Source: CALECP01 sp964389925 (lineage in GTDB: Bacteria > Chloroflexota > Anaerolineae > Promineifilales > Promineifilaceae). From it: a stretch of 64,000 nucleotides of DNA. Shown here piece by piece: positions 25,445-33,682 of this stretch. Below the pieces are notes generated by a model. It saw only the letters and a program-made list of their open reading frames with translations, searched no databases and was not told the origin of the DNA. Each line of letters opens with the position of its first letter. The first letter of the stretch is position 1. The stretch is from NCBI GenBank assembly GCA_964389925.1, contig CAYMGE010000012.1, forward strand, positions 29,534 through 93,533, in the 5' to 3' direction. A program made the position numbers and the translations under genes.

Positions 25445-25779
25445 GCAAATCGGACTCCGTGACCATAGAGTTGGCGCGGTTTGCGCTTGACCTTCCGCAG
25501 CCCGCTCTTGCGATCCTTATATGCTGTAATCACCATGTTGTCTGCAATGATAACGGTCAGTCCACGACAATGAGGTACGGAAAAACCACGTGAACGGGCA
25601 GCTTCAACATCTTTGTCACGGACGTAGTAATAAGCCTTGTTGAGACGATTGAGACACTTGCCATGCTGAAGCGCAAAGCGAATCGCCTCGCGCGTGATTC
25701 CGCGCTGCCCCATTCTCACTCTTGCATGTTGCGTTAAACGTAATCCGTCGGTCACAATATCGTATCGTTGTTCCTTCAT
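25438..25779 (-). CDS. Small DUF4258-like protein
   Basis: The 113-residue protein includes LTQHARVRMGQRGITREAIRFAL, as in DUF4258-type proteins (HA/S-x-H-x-R-M-x-x-R-G-I), and ends in a basic tail (RKSGLRKVKRKPRQ). Such proteins are often related to toxin-like RelE/HicA folds, but function here is unknown. I start at 25779, where AGGAG lies eight bases upstream; a longer frame begins at 25815 and contains a near repeat of the leader. It is the first gene of the minus-strand block and diverges from a kinase gene. Confidence 0.6.
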   Translation of the reverse strand: MKEQRYDIVTDGLRLTQHARVRMGQRGITREAIRFALQHGKCLNRLNKAYYYVRDKDVEAARSRGFSVPHCRGLTVIIADNMVITAYKDRKSGLRKVKRKPRQLYGHGVRFAC

Positions 25780-25939
25780 CTTCAGTTCTCCTACAAACAT
25801 CTTCAGCTCTTCCATAAAGTTGTTATGAAAATGTTAGCTTATAAGTAGCGTTACGTGAGAAGCTCGGCTGTGTCCAGTGGTGAATGTCTCTGTTTGTCTC
25901 GCAAAGGTGATGCACAATATTGCCCAGAGGTATGTTGAG

Positions 25940-26761
25940 ATGACGAACTATTTGGGCAGTGTTGTGACAACGGCAAAATGGAACTGGCAACTGCACCTAT
26001 TTAAGCATTTGCCAGAGAGCGAGCTGTCTCAGCCATATATTGCCCAGCACATAAATTCATCTATTCATACGAACTATTTCGTCAAATTTTTGACACATTC
26101 GACCAGTCATCTGCCGATTGCACAGCAGCGATTGCAAAACGAGTTCGAGATCCATCGGGCTGTGTCGTTACATCAGCACATTGTCTCTGTCGTGAATTGG
26201 GGAATATCGGCCGATGGCATCAAATTCCTCGTCCTCCCCTACCTACAGGGTGGAACATTAGAAACAGCCCTGCGAGACCGTCACTGGCACGAACGAACAA
26301 AGCTACAGGCATTTGTCAATCTCTGTTCGGCAATCGACTTTCTCCATCGGCACGGCTATGTTCACAACGACATCAAGCGACGCAATATCATGCTCGGCCG
26401 ACCCAATAATTTGACCTCTTTGCAGTTGATCGATTTTTCGCTGGCAAAATGCAGCGCAACAACCCCCGCCTACTTTGGGCAGGAAGGCACGTGGGGTGAA
26501 CGCGCACCGGAGCAGGCTGATGAGGGTGCGGAAGCGGGAGAGGCGGCCGATGTCTTTCAGCTAGGATTGATTTTGGCAGCCTTACTCTATGGGAATGAGT
26601 ACGCAAAAAAAATAGGGCGACGTGTCGAAGATAGTCGAAAACAGTTGTTACCCAGACAAATAAAACGCCATCGACTGCACGCTCTTCTGCGCGACATGCT
26701 ACAAACTCAGCCTGCAACGAGACCCACAACACGAATGATTTTGGCGCGACTGACTCGTTAA
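25940..26761 (+). CDS. Divergent Hanks-type protein kinase
   Basis: Catalytic motifs of a Ser/Thr kinase are clear: FLHRHGYVHNDIKRRNIMLG (HRD replaced by HND but catalytic Asp present), LIDFSLAK (DFG as DFS), and the APE-like RAPEQADE. The N-lobe is shortened: no glycine-rich loop is visible and the ATP lysine is probably in YFVKFLTH. Length is 273 residues from the ATG at 25940, preceded by GAGG ten bases away; GTG at 25877 is an alternative. There is no membrane segment. It diverges from the phospho-signalling operon and may act on the same partners. The missing loop makes its activity uncertain. Confidence 0.75.
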   Translation: MTNYLGSVVTTAKWNWQLHLFKHLPESELSQPYIAQHINSSIHTNYFVKFLTHSTSHLPIAQQRLQNEFEIHRAVSLHQHIVSVVNWGISADGIKFLVLPYLQGGTLETALRDRHWHERTKLQAFVNLCSAIDFLHRHGYVHNDIKRRNIMLGRPNNLTSLQLIDFSLAKCSATTPAYFGQEGTWGERAPEQADEGAEAGEAADVFQLGLILAALLYGNEYAKKIGRRVEDSRKQLLPRQIKRHRLHALLRDMLQTQPATRPTTRMILARLTR

Positions 26762-26840
26762 ATCCATCACGAGTGACGCGCCTTGAATTGTCGTGCTTAA
26801 TCCACTATAGTCACCCCCTAAAATCAATGAGAATCCACAA

Positions 26841-28520
26841 ATGAGTCAACAAGTTATTTTTTCCATGTACCGCGTCAGCAGACGCTATCCGCCGGGCAAA
26901 GAGGTCATCAAAGATATTTCTCTCTCCTTTTTCTACGGCGCAAAAATCGGTGTCATCGGCCCCAATGGGGCCGGCAAATCGACCGTTCTCAAAATCATCG
27001 CCGGGCTTGACACGGACTATCAAGGCGACCTCTCGCGCTCACCCGGCTATACGGTTGGCTATCTCGCTCAGGAGCCAGAATTGGACGATAGCAAAACGGT
27101 GCGTCAGGTTGTTGAAGAGGGCGTGCAGCCGATCATCGACGCGCTCGCTGAATTTGATGAGATCAATGAGGCACTTGGCACCGTCAGCGATATGGACGAG
27201 ATGGAGAAGCTGCTCGGCCGACAAGGCGATGTCCAAGACCAACTCGACGCGCTCGATGCGTGGGACATCGACAGCCGTCTCGACCTAGCGATGGATGCGT
27301 TGCGCTGCCCACCGGGCGATACGCCTGTCAGCGTGATCTCTGGTGGCGAGCGGCGGCGCGTTGCGCTGACCCGTCTGCTGCTCAAGCAGCCCGACATCCT
27401 GCTGCTTGACGAGCCAACCAATCATCTCGATGCTGAGTCCGTCGCTTGGCTCGAAAAACATTTGCAAGAGTACAAAGGAACCGTGATCGCCGTCACACAT
27501 GATCGTTACTTCCTAGACAACGTGGCTGGCTGGATATTAGAGCTAGATCGTGGGCGCGGCATTCCGTGGAAGGGCAATTACTCCTCGTGGCTGGAGCAGC
27601 GACAAGCGCGGCTGGCACAAGAGGAAAAGAGTGAGTCCCTGCGTCAGAAAACGTTGAAGAAAGAGTTAGAATGGATTCGTCTGACACCCAAAGGACAGCA
27701 GGCAAAGAGCAAGGCGCGTATCGCTGCCTACTCACAACTGGTTAGCGAGGGCAGCAACGGTCGTCAGCGCGAACTCGAAATTTACATTCCGGCTGGGCAA
27801 CGGCTGGGCAATCTTGTGATTAACGCGCAGGATGTTGCAAAGGCATACGACGACCAACTACTTTACGAGGGGTTGACGTTTGACGTGCCGGCTGGCGCAA
27901 TCGTTGGCGTGATCGGGCCAAATGGTGCGGGGAAGACGACGCTATTTCGCATGATTGTGGGGCAGGAGCAGCCAGACGCGGGGACGTTGCGCGTTGGGCA
28001 ATCGGTGCAGTTGGCCTATGTCGATCAGAGTCGGGATACGCTATCGGCCGAAAACACCGTCTGGGAAGAAATATCCGACGGAGAGGAACAGCTCCAACTA
28101 GGCAGCCGTAGCGTCAACTCGCGTGCCTACGTCTCACGTTTCAACTTCAGCGGCAGTGACCAGCAGAAAAAAGTAGGCGCACTCTCTGGCGGTGAGCGCA
28201 ACCGCGTGCATCTGGCAAAAATGCTCAAGTCAGGAGCCAACGTCTTGCTGCTCGATGAGCCGACAAATGACCTCGATGTCGATACGCTACGTGCGCTCGA
28301 AGAAGGGCTTCTCAACTTTGGCGGCTCGGCCGTCATCATCTCGCATGATCGCTGGTTCCTCGACCGCATCGCCACGCACATTTTGGCATTTGAAGGGGAG
28401 AGCCGCGTGATCTGGTATCCGGGCAACTACAGCGAATACGAGCAAGATCGCCAGCAGCGACTCGGTGCAGAGGCGGATCGGCCGCATCGCATCACCTATC
28501 GTAAACTGCGCCGTGACTGA
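26841..28520 (+). CDS. ettA: ABC-F ATPase, energy-dependent translational throttle EttA
   Basis: The 559-residue protein has two ABC domains, each with Walker A GPNGAGKS/TT (near 39 and 358) and signature motifs ISGGERRRVAL and LSGGERNRVHL, with DEPTNHLD and DEPTNDLD following. There is no membrane part. The linker and the toe region (SRSPGYTVGYLAQEPELD start) fit EttA, which binds the ribosomal E site and gates translation according to ATP/ADP. It stands alone. Confidence 0.9.
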   Translation: MSQQVIFSMYRVSRRYPPGKEVIKDISLSFFYGAKIGVIGPNGAGKSTVLKIIAGLDTDYQGDLSRSPGYTVGYLAQEPELDDSKTVRQVVEEGVQPIIDALAEFDEINEALGTVSDMDEMEKLLGRQGDVQDQLDALDAWDIDSRLDLAMDALRCPPGDTPVSVISGGERRRVALTRLLLKQPDILLLDEPTNHLDAESVAWLEKHLQEYKGTVIAVTHDRYFLDNVAGWILELDRGRGIPWKGNYSSWLEQRQARLAQEEKSESLRQKTLKKELEWIRLTPKGQQAKSKARIAAYSQLVSEGSNGRQRELEIYIPAGQRLGNLVINAQDVAKAYDDQLLYEGLTFDVPAGAIVGVIGPNGAGKTTLFRMIVGQEQPDAGTLRVGQSVQLAYVDQSRDTLSAENTVWEEISDGEEQLQLGSRSVNSRAYVSRFNFSGSDQQKKVGALSGGERNRVHLAKMLKSGANVLLLDEPTNDLDVDTLRALEEGLLNFGGSAVIISHDRWFLDRIATHILAFEGESRVIWYPGNYSEYEQDRQQRLGAEADRPHRITYRKLRRD

Positions 28521-28659
28521 GGCAATCACGATACAAGCAAATCATCTGGCTCTGCCGACTACAAGCAGCACGCAAGCGAATCGAGCAGGCCACCCTCGAC
28601 AATTTTGACGGGCTGTAGATTCGCTCATTCATTTTGCCAAAGGCCTTGACATTCTCTCA

Positions 28660-28703
28660 AAAGTTAATATCATTAGCCTTGAAAGTTAATTATATTAGTC
28701 TTG
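28660..28703. promoter_or_regulatory. 22 bp tandem repeat, candidate TetR operator
   Basis: Two adjacent 22 bp copies beginning AAAGTTAAT and ending CTTG match at 18 of 22 positions. The second copy abuts the GAGGAG ribosome site of the DUF4260 gene, so a bound protein would block expression. The TetR regulator is the next gene; binding is inferred. Confidence 0.55.
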
Positions 28704-28715
28704 AGGAGAGTTACC

Positions 28716-29075
28716 ATGAACATCACAAAACCACACTACGCACTACGTCTCGAAGGTCTTGCTTTTTTGCTTATCGCTATCGTCGGATATGCCCAGCTCA
28801 ACATGGCATGGTGGGCATTTTTTGCATTTTTCCTGCTACCCGACATCGCCATTGCTTTTTATGCAGTCAATCCGCAGATTGGCAGCATCGTCTATAATCT
28901 AGCACACACTTACACTGGGCCACTGGCTCTTTTTGTCATCGGGATTATCATCACGGAGCCGAATCTGTTGGCTGCTGGTCTGATTTGGCTAGGACATATC
29001 GGCATGGATCGAATTGCCGGCTACGGATTAAAATACGCCACGAATTTTAAGGACACGCATCTCGGCCGAATCTAA
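28716..29075 (+). CDS. DUF4260 membrane protein
   Basis: The 119-residue protein has four hydrophobic segments and the family-like features YALRLEGLAFLL, FFLLPDIAIAFY, GSIVYNLAHTYTGPL and IWLGHIGMDRIAGYGLKYA with conserved His, Tyr and Asp residues. Its function is not known. It begins at 28716 behind GAGGAG. A TetR-family regulator starts directly after its TAA stop, so the two form a pair, perhaps induced by a small hydrophobic compound. Confidence 0.85.
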   Translation: MNITKPHYALRLEGLAFLLIAIVGYAQLNMAWWAFFAFFLLPDIAIAFYAVNPQIGSIVYNLAHTYTGPLALFVIGIIITEPNLLAAGLIWLGHIGMDRIAGYGLKYATNFKDTHLGRI

Positions 29076-29633
29076 ATGCCTTATCCAAGCCAAATTTCAC
29101 GCGAACAGATTATCAGCACGGCTATTGAACAAATCAGAACAAACGGCGTTCACAAGCTGTCGCTTGGCAAGCTGGCGAAGACGTTGGGGGTCTCAACCCC
29201 CTCACTTTATCGTCACATTGCCAACAAGCAGGCGTTGCTCCGCGCCGTCAACTTAGACACGTTTCAACGGCTCTTTGTTGAGTTTGACAGTGTAGACGAT
29301 CAACTGTCAGCAATAGATAGGCTAATTGCCCTGCTCAATGCCCAGCGTGATTTTGCCCACGCAAATCCGCACGTCTATCAGCTAGCATTCACAACGCCGG
29401 ATAATCGACCTGATGAACAGTTACTCGTTCAAATGGTTCTGCCCTTGCAGGCCATTATGGTGGACATCGTTGGAGAAACACGCGCTTTGGCAGCCTTACG
29501 CGGCGCGATGGCGTTGGTGCATGGATTTGTGATGCTAGAATTGAACGATCAGTTACGAAGAGGGGGGGATTTATCGGCCGATTTCCAACACAGCATCCAA
29601 GCATACCTACGTGGTCTACAAGTTACAAGATGA
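29076..29633 (+). CDS. TetR/AcrR-family regulator
   Basis: The 185-residue protein has the N-terminal TetR helix-turn-helix (ISTAIEQIRTNGVHKLSLGK, TLGVSTPSLYRHIANKQALL). The C-terminal half holds a WHG-type ligand domain (ALRGAMALVHGFVMLEL). The start codon follows the DUF4260 stop with no gap. It likely represses the pair through the 22 bp tandem repeat at 28660-28703. The ligand is unknown. Confidence 0.87.
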   Translation: MPYPSQISREQIISTAIEQIRTNGVHKLSLGKLAKTLGVSTPSLYRHIANKQALLRAVNLDTFQRLFVEFDSVDDQLSAIDRLIALLNAQRDFAHANPHVYQLAFTTPDNRPDEQLLVQMVLPLQAIMVDIVGETRALAALRGAMALVHGFVMLELNDQLRRGGDLSADFQHSIQAYLRGLQVTR

Positions 29634-29675
29634 CAGCATAATCAGTTCTGCTACAATTCGCCCTCATTTGTTAAG

Positions 29676-29710
29676 TTGCTAGTTGCTAGTTGCTAGTTGC
29701 TAGTTGAGAC
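29676..29710. repeat. Tandem heptamer TTGCTAG x4
   Basis: Four perfect copies of TTGCTAG at 29676-29703 are followed by TTGAGAC. The same unit is found in the hairpin at 842-890. The array ends eight bases before the MITE-like element, within the leader of gltX. Confidence 0.8.
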
Positions 29711-29717
29711 TGTTAGG

Positions 29718-29897
29718 AACTCACGTTACGCGAATTAAGTGTAGGGGCTAGGTAAACGGCTCATGCTCTCAAGCCGTTTATCTCGCCCCGTTTGTGCAGA
29801 TCGTCAAACTGGGCGAGACAAATGGCGCAAACGGTTGGTCAACATGAGGCTTTATGCCATTTGCCTAGCCCCTACTATTGCGTGCGTAACATGAGTT
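29718..29897. mobile_element. MITE-like element, 180 bp, upstream of gltX
   Basis: The ends AACTCACGTTACGC (29718-29731) and GCGTAACATGAGTT (29884-29897) are inverted copies with one mismatch. Similarity continues inward to GTAGGGGCTAGG and CCTAGCCCCTAC and then to AAACGGC/GCCATTT, about 40 bp in all. Inner arms TCTCGCCC and GGGCGAGA pair around GTTTGTGCAGATCGTCAAAC. AGG flanks both ends and may be a 3 bp target duplication. It has no coding capacity, so it would depend on a transposase elsewhere. Confidence 0.65.
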
Positions 29898-29908
29898 AGG
29901 AAGAAATT

Positions 29909-31402
29909 ATGACCGTTCGTGTAAGATTCGCACCCTCCCCTACTGGCTATCTCCACATCGGCGGCGCACGTACCGCCCTGTTTAACTGGATGTTCGCCCG
30001 CAAACATGGCGGCGACTTTATCATTCGTATCGAGGATACCGATCAGAATCGTCTCGTTGAAGGGGCGGTAGAGAATTTGTTGGAAAGTCTCAAATGGTTG
30101 GGGCTAGATTGGGATGAAGGGCCTGATGTAGGGGGGGAACATGGCCCCTATATCCAATCGGAGCGCACTGACCTCTATCGCAAGTGGGCTGATTATCTAC
30201 TTGAAAATGGTCACGCCTACAAAGATTTCACGACAAGAGAAGAGCTGGCGGAGATGCGGGCATATCAAAGGGCAAATCGGTTGCCGCTTGGTTATGATCG
30301 GCGGCATCGGGATTTGAGCAAAGAGCAGGTTGCGGAATTGGAGGCAAAAGGGCTAGGCTACACCGTGCGCTTCAAAGCTCCCATCGACGGAGAAACGGTC
30401 ATTCCCGACCTGTTACGTGGGGACATTGTCTTTGAGAATAATCAAATTCAGGACAACGTTCTGCTCAAATCGGACGGCTTCCCAACCTATCATCTCGCCA
30501 ACGTTGTAGACGATCATTTCATGCAGATCACGCACATCATGCGCGGCGAAGAGTGGATCAGCAGCGCACCGTTGCACAAACATCTCTACGATGCGTTTGG
30601 CTGGGAAATGCCTAACATCGCCCATCTCGGCGTGATTCTCAGCCCGTCGGGGCGTGGCAAATTGAGCAAACGCGATCAGGCGTTTCAAGACGGTGACTCT
30701 TATGTGCTGGTCAAGACGCTCGACTACGCGAAGGATGGATTTTTGCCAGAAGCGACGATCAACTGGCTGGCAAATGTTGGCTGGAACTACGGCAATGATG
30801 TCGAGATTTTTGACATCGAAGACGCAATTCCGCGTTTCACCATTCCGGGCATGAATCCCTCACCGACAAAACTGCCCTTTAGCAAACTTGAATGGCTTAA
30901 CGGACAGTACATTCAGGCGTTGGAGCCGCTTGAGTTGGCAAAATTGGTCAAGCCGTATCTCGACGAGGCGGGGGTTGAGGTTAATGTTGATGCGCTGATT
31001 GCATTGATGCCGGCGATGAGCGTGCGGATGAAACGGTTGCCAGACGCGATCACATTTTTGCAATTTTTAGATGACGCGAGTTGGAACCCAGACAGCGGGC
31101 GATTGACGCATAAAAAGTTGGGGCAGGAATCGGCCGTCGCCGCATTCCAAGCCGCACGAGACTACATCGCAACCAATGCGTATGATCTCGCGTCGTTGGG
31201 CGATAAACTGCGCGACATCGGCGAACAGCATACATCTAATAAGAAGGCTGGACCATTTTTGGGGACGATGCGCTATGCGGTCACGGGACAAAAAGTGTCA
31301 CCGCCGCTATTTGAGTCGATTATGGCGTTGGGGAAGGCGCGGACGCTGGCGCGGATAGACCAAGTGTTGGGGCGGTTGAGTCCTTCTGAAGAATGCGAAT
31401 AA
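29909..31402 (+). CDS. gltX: Glutamyl-tRNA synthetase
   Basis: The 497-residue enzyme shows the class I HIGH motif in APSPTGYLHIGGARTALFNW, the glutamate-pocket stretch RIEDTDQNR, and the KMSKS-equivalent GKLSKRDQ near 251. It charges tRNA-Glu (and perhaps tRNA-Gln, if the genome uses the amidation route). AGGA lies eight bases before the ATG, immediately against the right end of the MITE-like element, so that insertion forms most of the leader. The C-terminal anticodon domain appears complete. Confidence 0.93.
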   Translation: MTVRVRFAPSPTGYLHIGGARTALFNWMFARKHGGDFIIRIEDTDQNRLVEGAVENLLESLKWLGLDWDEGPDVGGEHGPYIQSERTDLYRKWADYLLENGHAYKDFTTREELAEMRAYQRANRLPLGYDRRHRDLSKEQVAELEAKGLGYTVRFKAPIDGETVIPDLLRGDIVFENNQIQDNVLLKSDGFPTYHLANVVDDHFMQITHIMRGEEWISSAPLHKHLYDAFGWEMPNIAHLGVILSPSGRGKLSKRDQAFQDGDSYVLVKTLDYAKDGFLPEATINWLANVGWNYGNDVEIFDIEDAIPRFTIPGMNPSPTKLPFSKLEWLNGQYIQALEPLELAKLVKPYLDEAGVEVNVDALIALMPAMSVRMKRLPDAITFLQFLDDASWNPDSGRLTHKKLGQESAVAAFQAARDYIATNAYDLASLGDKLRDIGEQHTSNKKAGPFLGTMRYAVTGQKVSPPLFESIMALGKARTLARIDQVLGRLSPSEECE

Positions 31403-31547
31403 TTGTCGCGTCGCGTAATGCTGTCTGCAAGCTCACAGGCAGGATGCCCGTGCTACATCAAGATTGATAGAGGACAAGTCGCGGTGACGATGGCGATTTT
31501 CATGGGAGATGGTTTCGCCCATGTTAGACAAGTCGGTGAATAATCGC

Positions 31548-32318
31548 TCATTTCCTCAGAACACGCGCCATCTCTCGCTCGAACGCTCTGTCTATAGGGA
31601 AGTCGAGACGATTCTGCTTGATGACAGCGGCACGCGCAGCGAGGTAGGCCGTCACGAGAGATTGCAGATGAGCGCGAGTCGTTGTCGCGTTCAGCGTGTA
31701 GTGTAGGTCGATTAGCTGTTGGCGTTCGGGACTGTTGGGGAGCAGCCAACCGATCAATTTGGGGAGTATGGCTGCTAAGAGTTGGATATAGCCGACAAAT
31801 GGCTTTTGTGTGTCACCACGACGCACCACGCGATAGACAGCCCAAAATTGAATCCAGAAGCTGTCGTCGAGGCTTTTTAGGTCGGCCGACCGAACCAACT
31901 CTCGCCTAATTCCCAACGTAACGCTGTGCATCTGCTGTGTTTCAGCAATTTTGTCGGCCGAATCTTTCACTATCTTAATATCGCTGTCCTCGTGGCGCGG
32001 CTGCAACTCACCTGCGGCAAAGAACGCGACATCAGCCAGCGTCCCATTCGCGTACAAGACGTTATGCCGATAGTCATAAAGTGGGTGATCTTGTGACTTT
32101 GCCGCGACATAGGCCAAGATATTTTGGCAGAAGTGCGTGCGTTGAGACCATGCTCTGTCACGTGCGGCTGCATCTACAAAAACAAGCGTGATGTCGATGT
32201 CAGAAAATGGGTCGGGCTGATTACGCCCATAGCTGCCACCGAGCCATGCCGCGCTGATGGCAGGGTTGCTGTTAAGCTGTTGGCGCAGGCGGACAATAAA
32301 GCGATCTTGTTCGTACAT
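31548..32318 (-). CDS. MNT-type nucleotidyltransferase domain protein
   Basis: The 256-residue protein has the polymerase-beta-like signature LGGSYGRNQPDPFSDIDITL at 25-44 (GGS with DID) and a second acidic residue in LADVAFF. Its C-terminal half is helical, like aminoglycoside adenylyltransferases and MNT antitoxins of similar length. The substrate is unknown. The 145 bp between it and gltX holds a GGCAGGATGCCCGTGCTAC-like repeat fragment but no gene. Confidence 0.75.
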   Translation of the reverse strand: MYEQDRFIVRLRQQLNSNPAISAAWLGGSYGRNQPDPFSDIDITLVFVDAAARDRAWSQRTHFCQNILAYVAAKSQDHPLYDYRHNVLYANGTLADVAFFAAGELQPRHEDSDIKIVKDSADKIAETQQMHSVTLGIRRELVRSADLKSLDDSFWIQFWAVYRVVRRGDTQKPFVGYIQLLAAILPKLIGWLLPNSPERQQLIDLHYTLNATTTRAHLQSLVTAYLAARAAVIKQNRLDFPIDRAFEREMARVLRK

Positions 32319-32342
32319 AAAGAGGATGGCAGGCCAACATGT

Positions 32343-32957
32343 TTAGCCAGCAAAACAGCCTGTCAAGAGCAGCCCTAAAACAGCAATTGTGCCAAGCGTT
32401 GCGCCGGCGATAATTTGAGAAGGTGTGTGTCGCCGCAAATAGAGACGTGCGATACAAACCGCAATTGCTAGTGGCAAGAGGATGGCTAACAGGCCACGAT
32501 CAAATACAACGGCCGAAACCCATGTCGCCGACACAACAGAGGTGGCGTGATTACTAATTTGCCAAACGAGGTTGACTGCGCCCATGCCGCTGATAGCAAC
32601 GATGTTAAGCAGGGTTAGATGATAGAGATAGCGCGGCCCGTCACCAAAGTAGATGAGAGCCGCGGCGATTATCGCACAAATTCCCGCGATGAAATAAGGA
32701 ATTCGTCGCTCTTGCTTTGTCATATTGATGTCAGTGATGCGTCCCGATTGCAGAAGCCATACCACGAACAAAATAGGAACAAGCGAGATGAGAATGCCGT
32801 ATAGTGTTCCCCACATCAATCCTTGCCAAAATGGAAGCTGTGACCATGCAACAGCAAACCCCAAAACGGCGAATATCACCGGCGGGCTTACAATATGAGT
32901 AAAAAGACGTATTTTCTTGATGATGCCGACAGAATCGGCCGAATCTAACGGTTTCAT
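32343..32957 (-). CDS. PAP2-like membrane protein
   Basis: This 204-residue protein has about six hydrophobic helices. The parts ISNHATSVVSATW and ARLYLRRHTPSQIIAGATLG resemble the second and third PAP2 phosphatase motifs (SxH and R-x5-H-x3-D); the last aspartate position holds Gln, so the catalytic set is incomplete. A role in lipid phosphate or undecaprenyl-pyrophosphate metabolism is possible but uncertain. It is encoded directly upstream of the nucleotidyltransferase gene on the same strand, with a 24 bp gap. Confidence 0.6.
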   Translation of the reverse strand: MKPLDSADSVGIIKKIRLFTHIVSPPVIFAVLGFAVAWSQLPFWQGLMWGTLYGILISLVPILFVVWLLQSGRITDINMTKQERRIPYFIAGICAIIAAALIYFGDGPRYLYHLTLLNIVAISGMGAVNLVWQISNHATSVVSATWVSAVVFDRGLLAILLPLAIAVCIARLYLRRHTPSQIIAGATLGTIAVLGLLLTGCFAG

Positions 32958-33019
32958 AGTACCTGTTCCCAGTATAATTTAGCTCAACCGAGATTATAAT
33001 CGTTTTTGAGAGATTATTC

Positions 33020-33682
33020 ATGAGGCGTAAAAAAGAAGAATTTGCTGTGATTGGGCTAGGGCGATTTGGTAGTAGCCTTGCTATCGCACTTGAACAGGCT
33101 GGGCATCACGTTTTGGGAATTGATGAGGATCCCGATATTGTTCAACGCTTTGCCAACGTGCTGACCCACGTTGTTTCCATCGATGCGACCGATGAAGCAG
33201 CTTTACGCGCCGTCGACATTATGTCATTCAACACGGTTATCGTTGCAATTGGCACAGACTTCGAGAGTAGCATTTTGGTGACGGTTGGTCTCAAAAACTT
33301 GGGGATTAAAACGGTCTGCTGCAAAACTGTGTCAGGCCGTCAGGCAAACATCTTGCATCGTGTCGGCGCAGACAGGGTGGTACAGCCCGAAGCAGATGCA
33401 GGGCGGCGATTGGCTGAAGAGTTGCTCGCCCCTAGCGTGCTGGAAAGATTTCATCTCGATCCACGTTTTAGCATCGCGGAGCTACAGGTGCCCCGCTCAC
33501 TCGTTTTTCTTTCACTCATACAATCAGATATCCGCGCCAAGTATGGTATCAGCGTCTTGGTCATCAAGCGTGGTGATCAGTTGATGACCTCCCCACCACC
33601 GGAAACAATTTTGCTAGAGGGGGATGTGTTGGTCGTGCTTGGAAAAGACGGCGAGATCGAAAATTTCTCGGGATTAGAATGA
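33020..33682 (+). CDS. Potassium uptake regulatory subunit TrkA/KtrA
   Basis: The 220-residue protein has an RCK N domain with the Rossmann start FAVIGLGRFGSSLAIALEQAG, then GIDEDPDIVQ, and a C-terminal RCK-C domain (VPRSLVFLSLIQSDIRAKYG, VLVVLGKDGEIENF). It binds NAD(H) or ATP/ADP and gates the membrane subunit encoded directly after it, with a four-base overlap. A single RCK unit makes it KtrA-like rather than the double TrkA. Confidence 0.9.
   Translation: MRRKKEEFAVIGLGRFGSSLAIALEQAGHHVLGIDEDPDIVQRFANVLTHVVSIDATDEAALRAVDIMSFNTVIVAIGTDFESSILVTVGLKNLGIKTVCCKTVSGRQANILHRVGADRVVQPEADAGRRLAEELLAPSVLERFHLDPRFSIAELQVPRSLVFLSLIQSDIRAKYGISVLVIKRGDQLMTSPPPETILLEGDVLVVLGKDGEIENFSGLE

Noticed and set aside
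28521..28620. Short in-frame stretch RYKQIIWLCRLQAARKRIEQ before a TAG, possible remnant of a protein end
   Set aside because: Only about 30 codons, no start or ribosome site and no family match; too little to call a pseudogene.
31403..31547. Possible small RNA or tRNA after gltX
   Set aside because: No cloverleaf or strong hairpin with a T-run was found; only a repeat fragment is seen.
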